From contig NC_090026.1 of the NCBI RefSeq assembly GCF_037176765.1, forward strand, positions 131,522,752-131,586,751: a DNA stretch of 64,000 nucleotides. Direction: 5' to 3'. The position numbers were made by a program, and so were the translations under genes. Within the stretch, counting starts at the first letter, position 1. Each line of letters opens with the position of its first letter. The notes below the pieces were generated by a model. The model had not been told where the DNA came from, ran no database searches, and saw only the letters and a program-made list of their open reading frames with translations. Positions 23,901 through 30,954 of the stretch are shown here, one piece after another. The DNA comes from Anolis sagrei. Taxonomy: Eukaryota; Chordata; Lepidosauria; Squamata; Anolidae.

Positions 23901-25095
23901 AGAGCAGTACGTGTGAAAAAGATCTTGGAGTCCTCTTGGACAACAAGTTAAACATGAGCCAACAATGTGATGTGGCGGCAAAAAAAGCCAATGGGATTTT
24001 GGCCTGCATCAAGAGGAGCATAGTGTCTAGATCTAGGGAAGTAATGCTACCCCTCTATTCTGCTTTCGTTAGACCACATCTGGAATATTGTGTCCAATTC
24101 TGGGCACCACAATTCAAGAGAGATATTGACAAGCTGGAATGTGTCCAGAGGAGGGCGACTAAAATGATCAAGGGTCTGGAGAACAAGCCCTATGAGGAGC
24201 GGCTTAGGGAACTGGGCATGTTTAGCCTGAAGAAGAGAAGGCTGAGAGGAGATATGATAGCCATGTATAAATATGTGAGAGGAAGCCACAGGGAGGAGGG
24301 AGCAAGCTTGTTTTCTGCTTTCCTGGAGACTAGGACGCGGAACAATGGCTTCAAACTACAAGAGAGGAAATTCCATCTGAACATTAGGAAGAACTTCCTC
24401 ACTGTGAGAGCCGTTCAGCAGTGGAACTCTCTGCCCCGGAGGGAGTGTGGTGGAGGCTCCTTCTTTGGAAGCTTTTAAGCAGAGGCTGGATGGCCATCTG
24501 TCAGGGGTGATTTGAATGCAATATTCCTGCTTCTTGGCAGAATGGGGTTGGACTGGATGGCCCATGAGGTCTCTTCCAACTCTTTGATTCTATGATTCTA
24601 AGATGGAACTGTCCCCTGGCCCTCCTCTCTCTTCACTCTGGCCCAGAGAAGTAGTTATTATGTACTCCAGCCTAATGTTGGACTCGATAAAGGATGGGTA
24701 ACACTTGGATTCCTACAATTCATAACAGTAGCAAAAATACAGGTATGAATTAGCAACAAAAAGAATGTTATGGGTGGGGGTCACCACGACATAAGGAACT
24801 AGATTAAGGGGTCATGGCATTAGGAAGGTTGAGAACTACTTCCCTATAAGATGCTCCTCAGAGGGCTTGACTTCCAAGAATACCTGTTTTGGTTGCCCTT
24901 CTGCTTACGGTCGACTGGACGTCTCTGTTTCCCTGGCCTTTAAAGCCGTGTCTTTCCTCCCCGCAGTTCCAGTCGCACCAGATCTTCCACGTCCTGGTGG
25001 TGGCGGCCGCCTTCGTCCACTTCTACGGCGTCTCCAACCTGCAGGAATTCCGCTACGGACTCGAAGGAGGATGCACCGACGACTCGCTCCTCTGA
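4515..25095 (+). CDS. ADIPOR1: ADIPOR1, adiponectin receptor 1 (complete coding sequence, seven coding exons)
   Basis: Adiponectin receptor 1 is a seven-helix PAQR-family membrane protein with a cytosolic N-terminus; it binds adiponectin and signals to AMPK, and the family has zinc-dependent ceramidase activity. Coding exons: 4515-4655, 7160-7276, 9471-9642, 17939-18125, 19374-19561, 21422-21615, 24967-25095. All introns are GT-AG and phases join without a break to give 375 residues, the length I know for the human protein. An acidic run of Glu (about residues 57-62) precedes the conserved stretch starting VRVLTLPLQAHHAMEKMEEF. The zinc-site residues fall at the family positions: His191 (in SWLFHTVYCH), Asp208 (in KLDYSG), His337 and His341 (in FQSHQIFH). 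The start at 4515 (MSSRKASV) matches the family start; an acceptor AG at 4446-4447 opens this exon. The N-terminal 50 residues are the least conserved part. 5' noncoding exons are not identified and may lie upstream of the window. Confidence 0.98.
4830..5005 (+). mobile_element. LINE 3' tail (L2/CR1 type)
   Basis: GTGAGTCACCTTCGGGCTGG GAACAGCGGTATATAAGT then (AAAT)n. Only the 3' end is present. Confidence 0.7.
5015..5500 (+). mobile_element. Penelope-like element fragment
   Basis: GTTTTCCAAGCTGTTTGGCC terminal segment, then GAATAATGTCCAGGGTGGAA and, from 5395, TTTCCTCCTTTCTGTTGAAA T, the reverse of the endonuclease-proximal region seen at 56.1 kb. Confidence 0.75.
5706..5815. mobile_element. 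Palindromic hAT MITE
   Basis: CAGGCATGGGCAAACTTGGG opening and AAAGTTTGCCCATGCTTA closing, arms TGTGTTTTGGACT / AAATCCAAAACACC. Confidence 0.75.
5816..7159. other. Unique part of ADIPOR1 intron before the second coding exon
   Basis: Mostly single-copy sequence, GC-richer from 6590 to 7140. Open frames there have no recognisable domain. No exon or RNA gene seen. Confidence 0.5.
7160..7276 (+). CDS. ADIPOR1: ADIPOR1 second coding exon
   Basis: 39 codons, phase 0 to 0. Acceptor TCTTCCCAG before 7160, donor AAG/GTAAAC after 7276. Encodes the acidic run and the cytosolic segment ending EEFVYK. Confidence 0.97.
7519..8397 (+). mobile_element. Helitron with helicase C-terminal remnant
   Basis: Begins TCTATATAAATAAAAATG after an A and ends with the hairpin GGCCACAGCAACGCGTGGC, then AGGGGACAGCTAA before a T: the TC...CTRR form and 3' hairpin of Helitrons. 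At 8198-8299 the plus strand reads GGQLYVACSRVGKPDTLHIN, IDKETAINTVYPQA, matching the C-terminal HGQLYVALSR motif of the Helitron Pif1-like helicase. The 5' half carries the satellite monomer. Confidence 0.85.
8398..9110 (-). mobile_element. L2/CR1-type LINE, 5'-truncated, with (TAA)n tail
   Basis: Tail (TAA)n at 8398-8431, then TTTATACCCTGCCACCGTCT CCCC. Minus-strand frame 9100-8771 ends RSFSVVAPQLSNSLPKDIRQ, the family C-terminus (VVAPxLWNxLP). Confidence 0.85.
9471..9642 (+). CDS. ADIPOR1: ADIPOR1 third coding exon
   Basis: Acceptor TTTGCAG before 9471, donor CTAG/GTAATT after 9642. Encodes VWEGRWRVIPYDVLPDWLKD through NIWTHLL, the cytosolic helix leading into the first membrane segment; splits a Gly codon. 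Confidence 0.98.
9831..9985. mobile_element. Palindromic hAT-type MITE (second family)
   Basis: CCCCTTCAACACAGATGAAC opening and GGCTGTGTGGAAGGGCCCT closing, with AAATCCCACATTTTTTGCT / AATATTGTGAGATTTTC arms. A half copy is at 63273-63357. Confidence 0.65.
10003..10440. mobile_element. hAT-like element with internal duplication and inversion
   Basis: CAGTGGTTCCCAACCTTTTT left end. GACCAGGGACCACTCTCCAA CATTAGTACCAAAA occurs at about 10032 and again, slightly altered, at 10196. GATTCAGAAAATTGCATTGG (10281) reappears inverted at 10420. No right terminus recognised. Confidence 0.55.
10640..10782 (+). mobile_element. LINE 3' tail (L2/CR1 type)
   Basis: GAAACCGGCCCAAGTCCCCC GATAGAGGGGAGAAGACCGG TATAC then (AAAT)n. 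Confidence 0.7.
10790..11525. other. Largely unique ADIPOR1 intron sequence
   Basis: No gene seen. A half copy of the palindromic hAT (GGAATTATGGAAG to TTGGCCCAGGCCTG) lies at 11375-11440. Confidence 0.5.
11535..12345. mobile_element. Penelope-like terminal repeats, fold-back arrangement, split by a hAT
   Basis: GGTTTTTCGGGCTATATGGC CATGTTCTAGAAGCATTCTC, then short direct and inverted copies of AACCTCTGAGGATGCT, and the complementary end at 12240-12345 finishing CCATGAAAGCCTTCGACAAT AC. The same terminus bounds the copies at 15.5, 31.0 and 55.7 kb. Confidence 0.75.
11740..12102. mobile_element. hAT MITE nested in the Penelope copy, perfect 8-bp target duplication
   Basis: Termini CAGGGATCCTCAAACT and AGTTTGAGGACCCCTG are inverted repeats. 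TTCTAGAA flanks both ends (11732-11739 and 12103-12110). No coding capacity. Confidence 0.85.
12655..13425 (+). mobile_element. L2/CR1-type LINE 3' half
   Basis: A 176-residue frame (12657-13187) reads SRLDYCNALYVGLP, LHWLPICYRAQFKV, RDRAFSVVAPRLWNALP, the C-terminal part of this LINE reverse transcriptase. The 3' tail GTTGTAAACCGCGTTGAGTC GCC ends in (AAAT)n. Intact frame suggests a young copy. Confidence 0.88.
13669..14436. mobile_element. Solo LTR-like fossil (TG...CA)
   Basis: Starts TGTCGCAGCTCA and ends GAGCCACA, and aligns along its length with the element at 34056-34836. No internal retroelement genes adjoin it. A clear target duplication is not seen. Same orientation as the other copy. 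Confidence 0.6.
14690..15255. other. LINE tail and otherwise unclassified intron sequence
   Basis: 14690-14760 is a minus-strand L2/CR1-type tail with (TTTA)n. The rest to 15255 shows no gene or recognised repeat. Confidence 0.45.
15258..15458 (-). mobile_element. CR1 LINE 3' end
   Basis: Reverse CR1 tail: GGTGGGTCATCCAGCCCAAC CCC and GGGGCAGAGAGTTCCACTGC. Confidence 0.85.
15462..15960 (+). mobile_element. Penelope-like element fragment
   Basis: TTTTTTGGGCTATATGGCCA TGTTC terminus, GTAGTGAGGTCTGTTGGAAC, then ACTGACCACCTTGATTAGCA. Interrupted by the BovB piece at 15603-15757. Confidence 0.8.
15603..15757 (+). mobile_element. Short 5'-truncated BovB 3' end inside a Penelope copy
   Basis: GAGGGGCCGACCAAGGGTAA to GAATGAATGAACAACA, the BovB 3' end. 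It is flanked by repeats of about 11 bp (ATATCTGTGGA) that belong to the Penelope host sequence and act as the target duplication. Confidence 0.75.
16312..16475 (-). mobile_element. LINE 3' tail (L2/CR1 type)
   Basis: (TAA)n, then TTTATTTATACCCCGCCAAC GGAGACTCGGAGCGGCTTAC in reverse. Confidence 0.75.
16480..17521 (+). mobile_element. L2/CR1-type LINE, reverse-transcriptase C-terminal half
   Basis: Reads YQYADDTQL (the RT catalytic YADD), KTETLWLGRPGSGDI, SLGVLLDPLLTMQAQVSAV, SRLDYCHALYIGLP, LHWLPIEHRITFKG, RRAFTAVAPSLWNTLPPEVR, with one in-frame stop near 17048. The tail GTAAGCCGCTCCGAGCCCCA GGGGAGTGGCGGC ends in (ATA)n. Confidence 0.9.
17522..17930. other. Unclassified ADIPOR1 intron sequence
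   Basis: No gene or recognised repeat; a pyrimidine run begins near 17905, before the acceptor. Confidence 0.4.
17939..18125 (+). CDS. ADIPOR1: ADIPOR1 fourth coding exon
   Basis: Acceptor CTCGGCAG before 17939, preceded by a short CTCTCT tract; donor CCAA/GTAAGT after 18125. Encodes the first two membrane segments and the zinc ligand His191 in SWLFHTVYCH. Confidence 0.98.
18244..18363. mobile_element. Palindromic hAT MITE in ADIPOR1 intron
   Basis: CAGTCACGGGCAAACTTGGC start, GGCCAAGTTGGCCCATGCCG end, central arms CAGGTGTTTTGGACTTCAAC / GGAAGTCCAAAATACCTG. Confidence 0.75.
18399..19356 (+). repeat. Pyrimidine microsatellite, (CCTT)n type, ending at an ADIPOR1 acceptor
   Basis: About 960 bp with almost no purines, CCTT/CCCTCTTT variants, ending in a clean (CCTT)n run at 19300-19352 only about 20 bp before the AG. 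Long frames through it are artefacts. Confidence 0.95.
19374..19561 (+). CDS. ADIPOR1: ADIPOR1 fifth coding exon
   Basis: Acceptor TTCTTCCTAG before 19374, donor GCAG/GTAAGG after 19561. Encodes LDYSGIALLIMGSFVPWLYY and the following segment up to KHRQTRA; contains Asp208. Its acceptor directly abuts a kilobase pyrimidine microsatellite. Confidence 0.98.
19775..20165 (-). mobile_element. Retroelement 3' fragment (family of 44.76-45.59 kb)
   Basis: ACACAGCAAACAAGATCACT, CAAGTGTCTAGGACTGTGTG ATG, AAGGTCTTTAGGTACTGCAC CC. It matches the three tandem copies in the NDUFA4-like intron. Family not assigned. Confidence 0.55.
20169..20894 (-). mobile_element. Possible solo LTR-like fossil
   Basis: On the minus strand it begins TGTTGCAATCCTGGGTG and ends CTCACATCGTCACA, with an AATAAA-type signal inside. 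About 725 bp in ADIPOR1 intron. Target duplication not clear; assignment is tentative. Confidence 0.35.
20897..21400 (-). mobile_element. LINE 3' tail (20897-21020), then unclassified intron
   Basis: (TTA)n, then TTATATCCTGCTTTTACTCT CCACAAGGAGTCTCAAAGC in reverse. From 21060 to the acceptor at 21421 no repeat is recognised. Confidence 0.55.
21422..21615 (+). CDS. ADIPOR1: ADIPOR1 sixth coding exon
   Basis: Acceptor CCTCGGCAG before 21422, donor TGG/GTAAGC after 21615. Encodes VFLGLGLSGVVPTMHFTIAE through FFPGKFDIW, membrane segments five and six. Confidence 0.98.
21657..22640 (+). repeat. Pyrimidine microsatellite after the ADIPOR1 sixth coding exon
   Basis: About 1 kb of CCCTTCTTTTTCTTTCTTCC-type imperfect repeats, with a loose 60-100 bp periodicity marked by CATCACTTCTT. 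It starts about 40 bp past the donor. Confidence 0.93.
22650..23093 (-). mobile_element. Helitron, 5' part, minus orientation
   Basis: Its 5' end (RC TCTATATAAATAAAAATGTA) is at 23093. It contains the satellite monomers in reverse. The 3' terminus is not recognised; the adjoining pyrimidine tract may be part of it. Confidence 0.75.
23094..23735 (-). mobile_element. Helitron with internal pyrimidine microsatellite
   Basis: 3' end CTAG at 23094 with the hairpin (RC GGCCACAGCAACACATGGC) and 5' end TCTATATAAATAAAAATG at 23735. The interior is 23136-23545 pyrimidine repeat. Same ends as the Helitrons at 57.8 and 59.6 kb. Confidence 0.82.
23745..24602 (+). mobile_element. CR1 LINE, 3' part with C-terminal reverse transcriptase
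   Basis: Frame 23810-24478 reads [82 protein letters not shown]. The tail ATTCTATGATTCTA closes it. A near-intact, probably young copy. Confidence 0.95.
24717..24838 (-). mobile_element. SPIN-like hAT end fragment in ADIPOR1 intron
   Basis: Contains GTGGGGGTCACCACGACATA and ends GGAAGGTTGAGAACTACT, a worn copy of the same terminus as at 375. Lies about 130 bp before the last ADIPOR1 exon. Confidence 0.65.
24967..25095 (+). CDS. ADIPOR1: ADIPOR1 last coding exon
   Basis: Acceptor TCCCCGCAG before 24967; stop TGA at 25093-25095. Encodes FQSHQIFHVLVVAAAFVHFY and the extracellular C-terminal tail ending DDSLL. Contains His337 and His341. Confidence 0.98.
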   Translation, partial: FQSHQIFHVLVVAAAFVHFYGVSNLQEFRYGLEGGCTDDSLL

Positions 25096-25895
25096 GGACC
25101 TCGAGAAGGCGTTGGCACCGGCTTCCCAAGTGCTTTTAGAGGGGGACTTCTTGACTCAAATCAAAAGAAGACTCTTTGACATTTTTTAAACAAGAGAGAC
25201 TGCAAAGTGGGCCGCAGCCGTTGCCGTCCTTGGCTCCCGCTTCTCTCAGGAGAATGGGATTTCAAAGGGGGGTGGGGGTGGGTGAGGGTCTCTCTCCAGG
25301 GGGGTCCTTTGGGCAAAGTGCCTCCAGCCACAGGCCCCTCTCTGGGCAAAGCGAGCGGACTTTTCAGGAGTTGAACCCCTGGGACTTTGAGACATGAGAG
25401 AAAGGTGGGCGGCCGGCAAGCAAAACACACACACACACTCAAGGAAAGGGGCTCGTTCCCTCTCCTCTCTTGCTGCAAACATCCCTCATGCTTGAAGAGA
25501 CTCTCTCCCTGCGTCTGGTCAGGCCCGAGGGAGAACGCACAGGGGCCGTTTCACTGAAGTTTTGTCTTTCTCGACAAAAGTAATGTATCGCCTAGATTAC
25601 AGGCGTGGGCAAACTTTGGCCCACCCTCCAGGTGTTTTGGATTTCAACTCCCGCAATTCCATTAGGAATTGCGGGAGTTGAAATCCAAAACACCTGGAGG
25701 GTGGGCCAAAGATTGCCCACGCCTGCCTAGAAAAACGAGAGTATTTAATATTTAACATTAAGCTTTAAAACAAAACAGAAAACAAGGCGCTATTCCCTCC
25801 AGCATCTTGCTTCTGGAGAGCTGCTGTTTGTTGTGTCGCAGGCAATGGGGTGTTGCTTAGGGGACTCTGGAGCTGCTGTCGCTTTTGTGTTAAGG
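25096..25895 (+). other. ADIPOR1 3' UTR and 3' flank, first part
   Basis: Non-repetitive GC-rich sequence follows the ADIPOR1 stop, interrupted by a palindromic hAT copy at 25600-25725. I see no AATAAA or ATTAAA here, so the poly(A) site may lie beyond the hAT at 25896-27415, in the continuing unique sequence to about 28.3 kb. An AGTAAA variant lies near 28250. The extent of the 3' UTR is an inference. Confidence 0.5.
25600..25725. mobile_element. Palindromic hAT MITE in the ADIPOR1 3' flank
   Basis: CAGGCGTGGGCAAACTTTGG and CCAAAGATTGCCCACGCCTG ends; arms of about 55 bp are nearly perfect complements meeting at CCATTAGG. Confidence 0.9.
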
Positions 25896-27415
25896 CAGGA
25901 ATGGGCAAATCTGGACCCAGGGACCTGATATGACCCCTTGGGCTCTTTCCTCAGGTCCTCCTCTCTCTCACCATCCTATCCTTCCTTCCTTTTCTCTTTC
26001 CTTCCTCTCTCCCTCCCTCTTTCTCCTTCCCTTCCACCCTTCTGTCCTTCTCTCCTCTCTTTCCATCCTTCCTGCTTCCCTCCTTCTTTCTCCCTCCCTC
26101 ATTTATTCCCTTCCACCCTTTCGTCCTTCCTTCCCTCTCTCTCTCTTTCTCCTTCTTTCCTTCCCTTTTGTATTTCCTTCCTTCTCTTTTTCCTCCTTAC
26201 CTTCCTTCCTTCCATCCATCCTTCCCTGCCACCCTTTTGTCCTTCCCTCCTTCCCTACCTTTTGTCTTTCTTTCCTTCTCTCTTTCCTTCCTTCCTCCTT
26301 CCCTCCCTCCCTTACATCCTCTTTCTTCCTCCCTCCTTCCTTCCTTTCCACCCTTTCATCCTTCCTTCCCTCTCTCCCTCTTTCTCTCTTCTTCCTTCCT
26401 AACTTCCTTCTATCCATCCATCCTTCCCTTCCACCCTTTTATCCTTCCTTCCCTACCTTTTGTCTTTCTTTTCTTCTCTCTTTCTTTCCTTCCTGCCTCC
26501 TTCCCTTTCTCCCCTTCCATCCTTCCCTTCTATCCTTTTTGTCCTACTTTCCCTCTTTCCTCCTTCTCTTCCTCTTTCTCCTTTCTTCCATCTTTCCTTC
26601 CCTTTTCTTTGCTTCCTTCTCTTTTTCCTCCTCCTCCTCCTCCCCCCTTTTTCCCTCAATTCCCTCCCATCCTTTCTTCCTTCCTCCTTCCCTTCCACTC
26701 TTTCATCCCTCCCTAGCTTTTATCTTTCTTTCCTTTTCTCTTTCCTTCTTTCCCACCCTCACCTCCCTCTTTCTCCGTCCAGCCTTCCCTTCCACCCTTT
26801 CAACATTCCTTCCCTCTTTCCTCCTCTCCCTCTTTCTCCCTTCCTTCCCTTTTGTCTTTCCTTCCTTCTCTTTCTTTTAGCCTTCTTTTCCTCCATTTCT
26901 TCCTTCTCTTTTTTCCTTGCTTCCATCCTTTCCTTCCTTCCCTCCTTTTCCCTTTCTCTTTCCATCCTTCCCTTTCACCCTTTTCATCCTCCCTTTCCCT
27001 CTTTTCTCCTCCTCTCCCTCTTTCCTTCCTTCCTTTTTGTCTTTCTTCCCTTCTCTCTTTCCTTTCTTCTTCCTCCCTCCCTTCCTTCACTATTTCCTTC
27101 CTCCTTCCCACCCTTCCGTCCATCCTTCCCTTCCTCCCTTTTGTCTTTCCTTCCATCTTTCCTCCTTCTCTTCCTCTTTCTCCTCCCTTCCTCCCTTCCT
27201 TTCCTTTTGTCTTTCCTTCTCTCTTTCCTTTATCCTTCTCTTCACTTTCTTCCTTCTCTTTTTCCTTCCTCCTTCCCTTCCTTCCCTCTCTCCCTTTCTC
27301 CTTCTTTCCTTCTCTCTTCCCTTCCTTCCTTCCCTTCATTCATCACCGGGCATCCAGTTCTCCTACTGGGAGTCCGGGCATGTGGTTCCCAAGTTAGAAA
27401 GTGTGCCCATGCCTG
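25896..27415. mobile_element. hAT element carrying a 1.4 kb pyrimidine microsatellite
   Basis: CAGGAATGGGCAAATCTGG and GTGTGCCCATGCCTG ends belong to the palindromic hAT family. TGTTAAGG flanks both ends (25888-25895, 27416-27423). The interior, about 25960-27340, is CCTT/CCCT-type repeat. Confidence 0.85.
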
Positions 27416-27423
27416 TGTTAAGG

Positions 27424-28400
27424 CCACAGGAAATACAGAGCTCTGAAGGCGTTGAGGTGGAGAGGAGATCCTCTGGGACTGCCTCCCTCTCCCAGAAAAG
27501 GATGCATGGACCTTCCTCCATAAGCCAAGCGGTGCCTGCAGGCCTGAACACAGTGGGCTTCTTGCTTTGGGGCAAAAGGTTGCTGTTCCTCCGAGTGTCG
27601 TCTCTCTTCGCTTTTCGGCAGCTGAGGTTTGTGCGCAGTCGCTCCCGGAGCGTTGAGAGGAAATGCATCCAGACCGTCAGACCTTGCTTTGTTTGTGAGG
27701 AATTCTCGAAGGAGTTCTTGGTTTTTGTCTTTGGTGCTTTTGCTCCTCCAGCGCTTCTGTCTGCTGCGGTGTCGGTTTCCTTTGGTTTCAGTTAAGGAAC
27801 CGTGGGTTCTCTTCGTTCATTTCTCCTTACGAATATTATGTCCAGTCTCGCTGTTTTTAAATGTTTTTAGACGAAATGACTGTAGGATTCCAGGGGCCGC
27901 TGTCCCAAAAAGTACTGTTTCCAGGCTCTGCTTTGTCTCTTCAAAGCCTTTCTTCCTCTTCTGGAGAGTCTTCCTCCCTCGGAAGGCTTTGCCCTCTGCT
28001 ATGGGCTTCTTGGCTTAGCCAAATAGGCCGGCGTGTTCCGTGTTTATGGCCCTCGATGCTCGGTTCTCGGTGTCGATTATCGTTAGGCTTCCCGCAGGAC
28101 AATCCCTGGGCCTTCCCCAGATTGACGCACTCCAGGAACGTTGCTTCTGGGACTTGCAGTCTTCTTCCGAAGCTTAGCAAAAAAGGCAGAATTCTGCCCT
28201 GTTGTGATTTATTTTTTTTCCTTTCGTTCCCTGTGTTTCTAGCATTGCAGTAAAACGTAAAAGCTCAGTCCAAGTATTTTGAAATAGTTTAGTGACGAAA
28301 GAACGGGCGAAGGGACCAAGAGGACACGAATGTGGCAATTTGGATGTGCAAATGGTGTGAGTGACTTTCAGGGTCTTATACCCTTCAGTGCTACACTTTG
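27424..28400. other. Unique sequence downstream of ADIPOR1, possible 3' UTR continuation
   Basis: Low-repeat, moderately CpG-containing sequence that resumes exactly after the hAT target duplication. Open frames on both strands are short and resemble no family I know. It could be distal 3' UTR of ADIPOR1, or simple intergenic DNA. Confidence 0.35.
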
Positions 28401-28404
28401 GGGA

Positions 28405-28655
28405 TTTGTTTTGTGGGTTTTTGGTCAGAAGCTAGGGCTGATAGTTGGGAGCTCATGCCGACTCATGGCTTCAAACTGCCAACCTTCCGGTTAGCAGCTT
28501 TCCTGCAGCTGCAATTTGTTTGAGTGTTTGTGGGCGGAAGCTAGGGCTGACAGTTGGAAGCTCATTCCGACTCGTGGCTTCGAACTGCCAACCTTCCTGT
28601 CAGCAGCTTTCCTGCAGCTAGCGGTTTAACCCGCTGTGCTACCGTGGTTTGTGGC
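28405..28655 (-). mobile_element. Two adjacent tRNA-derived SINE pieces
   Basis: GGCTTCAAACTGCCAACCTT and GGCTTCGAACTGCCAACCTT (reverse B boxes) about 115 bp apart, the second followed by GCGGTTTAACCCGCTGTGCT ACC, the reverse A box. Confidence 0.65.
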
Positions 28656-28967
28656 CATGGATCCCACCCTTACTTTGAACTATGCTCCTTCCTCCTCATG
28701 AGCAAATGCTGCTCAGTGCTTCTGCTTCTTTGCAAGACTCATACAGTGTTAACTCATGCTGGTGGAGAAGGGATAATATTATCCTTCCACTGCTATTCTT
28801 CCTTTCTCTTTCCTTGGCTTTTCTATCCTGCTTTTCTCAGTTCAGCCAACATGGCTTGAGCCTCCCCTTCTTTTCTTGCCTCCCTTCGCAACGCAGGTAG
28901 AAAAATCAGCAGCATTAATTGCCCGCATTGCTTTCGTATCCTGTCCTCAACGTGGGACTCATACCTT

Positions 28968-29165
28968 GGCCAACTTTGACCCTCCTTCCAGATGTTTTGG
29001 ACTCCAACTCCTACCATTCCCAACAGCCTCAGGCCCCTTCCTTTTCCCCCTCAGCCGCTTAAGCGGCTGAGGGGGAAAAGGAAGGGGCCTGAGGCTGTTG
29101 GGAATGGTGGGAGTTGGAGTCCAAAACACCTGGAGAGAAGGCCCAAGTTGGCCCAGGTCTACCCT
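28968..29165. mobile_element. Palindromic hAT, long-arm variant
   Basis: Nearly 90-bp complementary arms meet at AGCCGCTTAAGCGGCT. Outer parts CAGATGTTTTGGACTCCAAC and AGTCCAAAACACCTGG join it to the palindromic hAT family. A sister copy is at 41400-41595. Confidence 0.9.
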
Positions 29166-29639
29166 AAAGGGTTGCATCTCTTCATGATCCCCCTCCAGAA
29201 GTCATTCCACTGCTATAAGTCCTTCTCCCTGGGGTCCTGGCCTCCCAAGGAAGCAAAATGAGATGCCATGATTAACCTCAAGTGTAACAGAACATATCAG
29301 TTTATTTAGGGCGCCTATGAGTACTGGTTTATGTGGTTTGGTGGAGCTAGTTTAGGAGGACAGAAGGTGTGAGTTTGTGAGTCCCCTTCCTTAAGCCTCT
29401 TGGCTGCAGTTCCTACCCAAAAGGATGAGGAGCTGCCCTTGGAATGGGCTTCCCTTGATGGGGATGTGGAGAAGGAATGACCAGTTTGTGAGCCTGAAAT
29501 GAGCAATGAAGAAGGATATTCTTTAGACCAGTAGTTTCCTAACCTTTTGGGCCTTCACATGTTTTGGACTTCAGCTCCCGGAAATCCCAACCATTGTCCG
29601 GATCTGAAACTTTCTGGCGGAGGAATTACCTCTTGAATA

Positions 29640-30405
29640 ATGTGGGAAGGCTTTATTTCTAAAAACATACATTGTGGTACAAAACAAAATTCCAACTGAC
29701 AGTTTTTTCCCCTCGCGCCTCCTATCCCTTACCCTGGCCCCTCCCCTTCAGTGTTCCCCTTTCCATTGAAACTTTCAATTATGCACTCCAGATCTGTAGC
29801 TTTCTGGCAAAAAAAAATTATCTCACAAACAACATGAGAAGGCTTTATTTCTAAAAGCATACATTGTGGTATGAAACAAAATTCCAACTGACAGTTTTTT
29901 CCCTCGCAACTAGAATCATAGAATCAAAGAGTTGGAAGAGACCTCCTGGGCCATCCAGTCCAACCCCATTCTGCCAAGAAGCAGGAATATTGCATTCAAA
30001 TCACCCCTGGCAGATGGCTATCCAGCCTCTGCTTAAAAGCTTCCAAAGAAGGAGCCTCCACCACACTCCGGGACAGAGAGTTCGACTGCTGAACGGCTCT
30101 CACAGTCAGGAAGTTCAGTGTTCCCATTTCCATTGAAACTTTTAAGTATGCACTCTGTGTCTGTAGCTTTCTGGCAAAAAAAAAATCTCACGAGCAACGT
30201 GAGAAGGCTTTATTTCTAAAAGCATACATTGTGGTACGAAACAAAATTCCAACTGACAGTTTCTTTCCCTTGTGTCTCCTATTCCTCAACCTAGCCCCTC
30301 CCTTTCATTGATCCAGTTTCATTGGAAACACTTTCAAGTATGCAGAGGCCAGGTCTAAGGCATGGTTTAATTTCCTAGCTTCACACAATAAGGAAATAAG
30401 GTCAT
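29640..30405. repeat. Tandem cluster A, about 188-bp units
   Basis: Units read GGCTTTATTTCTAAAAGCAT ACATTGTGGTACGAAACAAA, CTCGCGCCTCCTATCCCTCA, TTTCCATTGAAACTTTCAAG, TAGCTTTCTGGCAAAAAA. A CR1 piece (29911-30118) interrupts. Ends GGTTTAATTTCCTAGCTTCA CACAATAAGG, as cluster B does. Confidence 0.9.
29911..30118 (-). mobile_element. CR1 LINE 3' end inside tandem cluster A
   Basis: ATCATAGAATCAAAGAGTTG, GGGCCATCCAGTCCAACCCC, reverse orientation. It is absent from cluster B, so it arrived after the two clusters diverged. Confidence 0.88.
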
Positions 30406-30411
30406 GACAGC

Positions 30412-30475
30412 CAGTTTACCAGCTGTTGGGAAATGTGGGAGCTGAAGTCCAAAACACCTGGAGGCCCAAAGGTTG
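30412..30475. mobile_element. Half palindromic hAT
   Basis: GCTGTTGGGAAATGTGGGAG CTGAAGTCCAAAACACCTGG AGG, right arm only; a similar left half is at 29537-29590. Confidence 0.5.
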
Positions 30476-30954
30476 GGAACTACAGCTTTCAGACTGTGTT
30501 CCTTCAATTCTGAGATGCCATCTGTTTCCAAGTGCATCCTAATTTCAGTACCAACAGAAAAACCAGCTATTCCAAGACACAAACTGTTTCTAGAGATGTT
30601 TATACTGAGGGAAAATGCATCTTAGAATTGAAACAACAATAGGGTGGTTGTGGCTAATGCTCAGCCTGGGCTTAACGGTGGAATATATACCATTTTGCAA
30701 AGAAAGGTGGGATAAGCAGGGAAAGTGACAGTGGTTTTGGGTACAGGTGGGTTTTTAGGTTGTGCGTCTGTCTCTTTGTGTGTTGTCATTACAACAGAGA
30801 GGCGACAGTGGTGGCTTCCATTCAGATCCAGGCTAAAACAGGAACGTACTGGCGTCTAACGGGAGTTCGTTTATAAAACACGTCAAGGAAAAAGGTGCTT
30901 TTGCAGCAAGTTCTAAAGATAAGATTTCTGTCTGTTGTCAAAGACTGTCATGGG

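Noticed and set aside
28440-28655. tRNA genes suggested by A and B box sequences
   Set aside because: They are degenerate heads of tRNA-derived SINEs without a foldable cloverleaf; likewise at 37.9, 49.7 and 57.5 kb.
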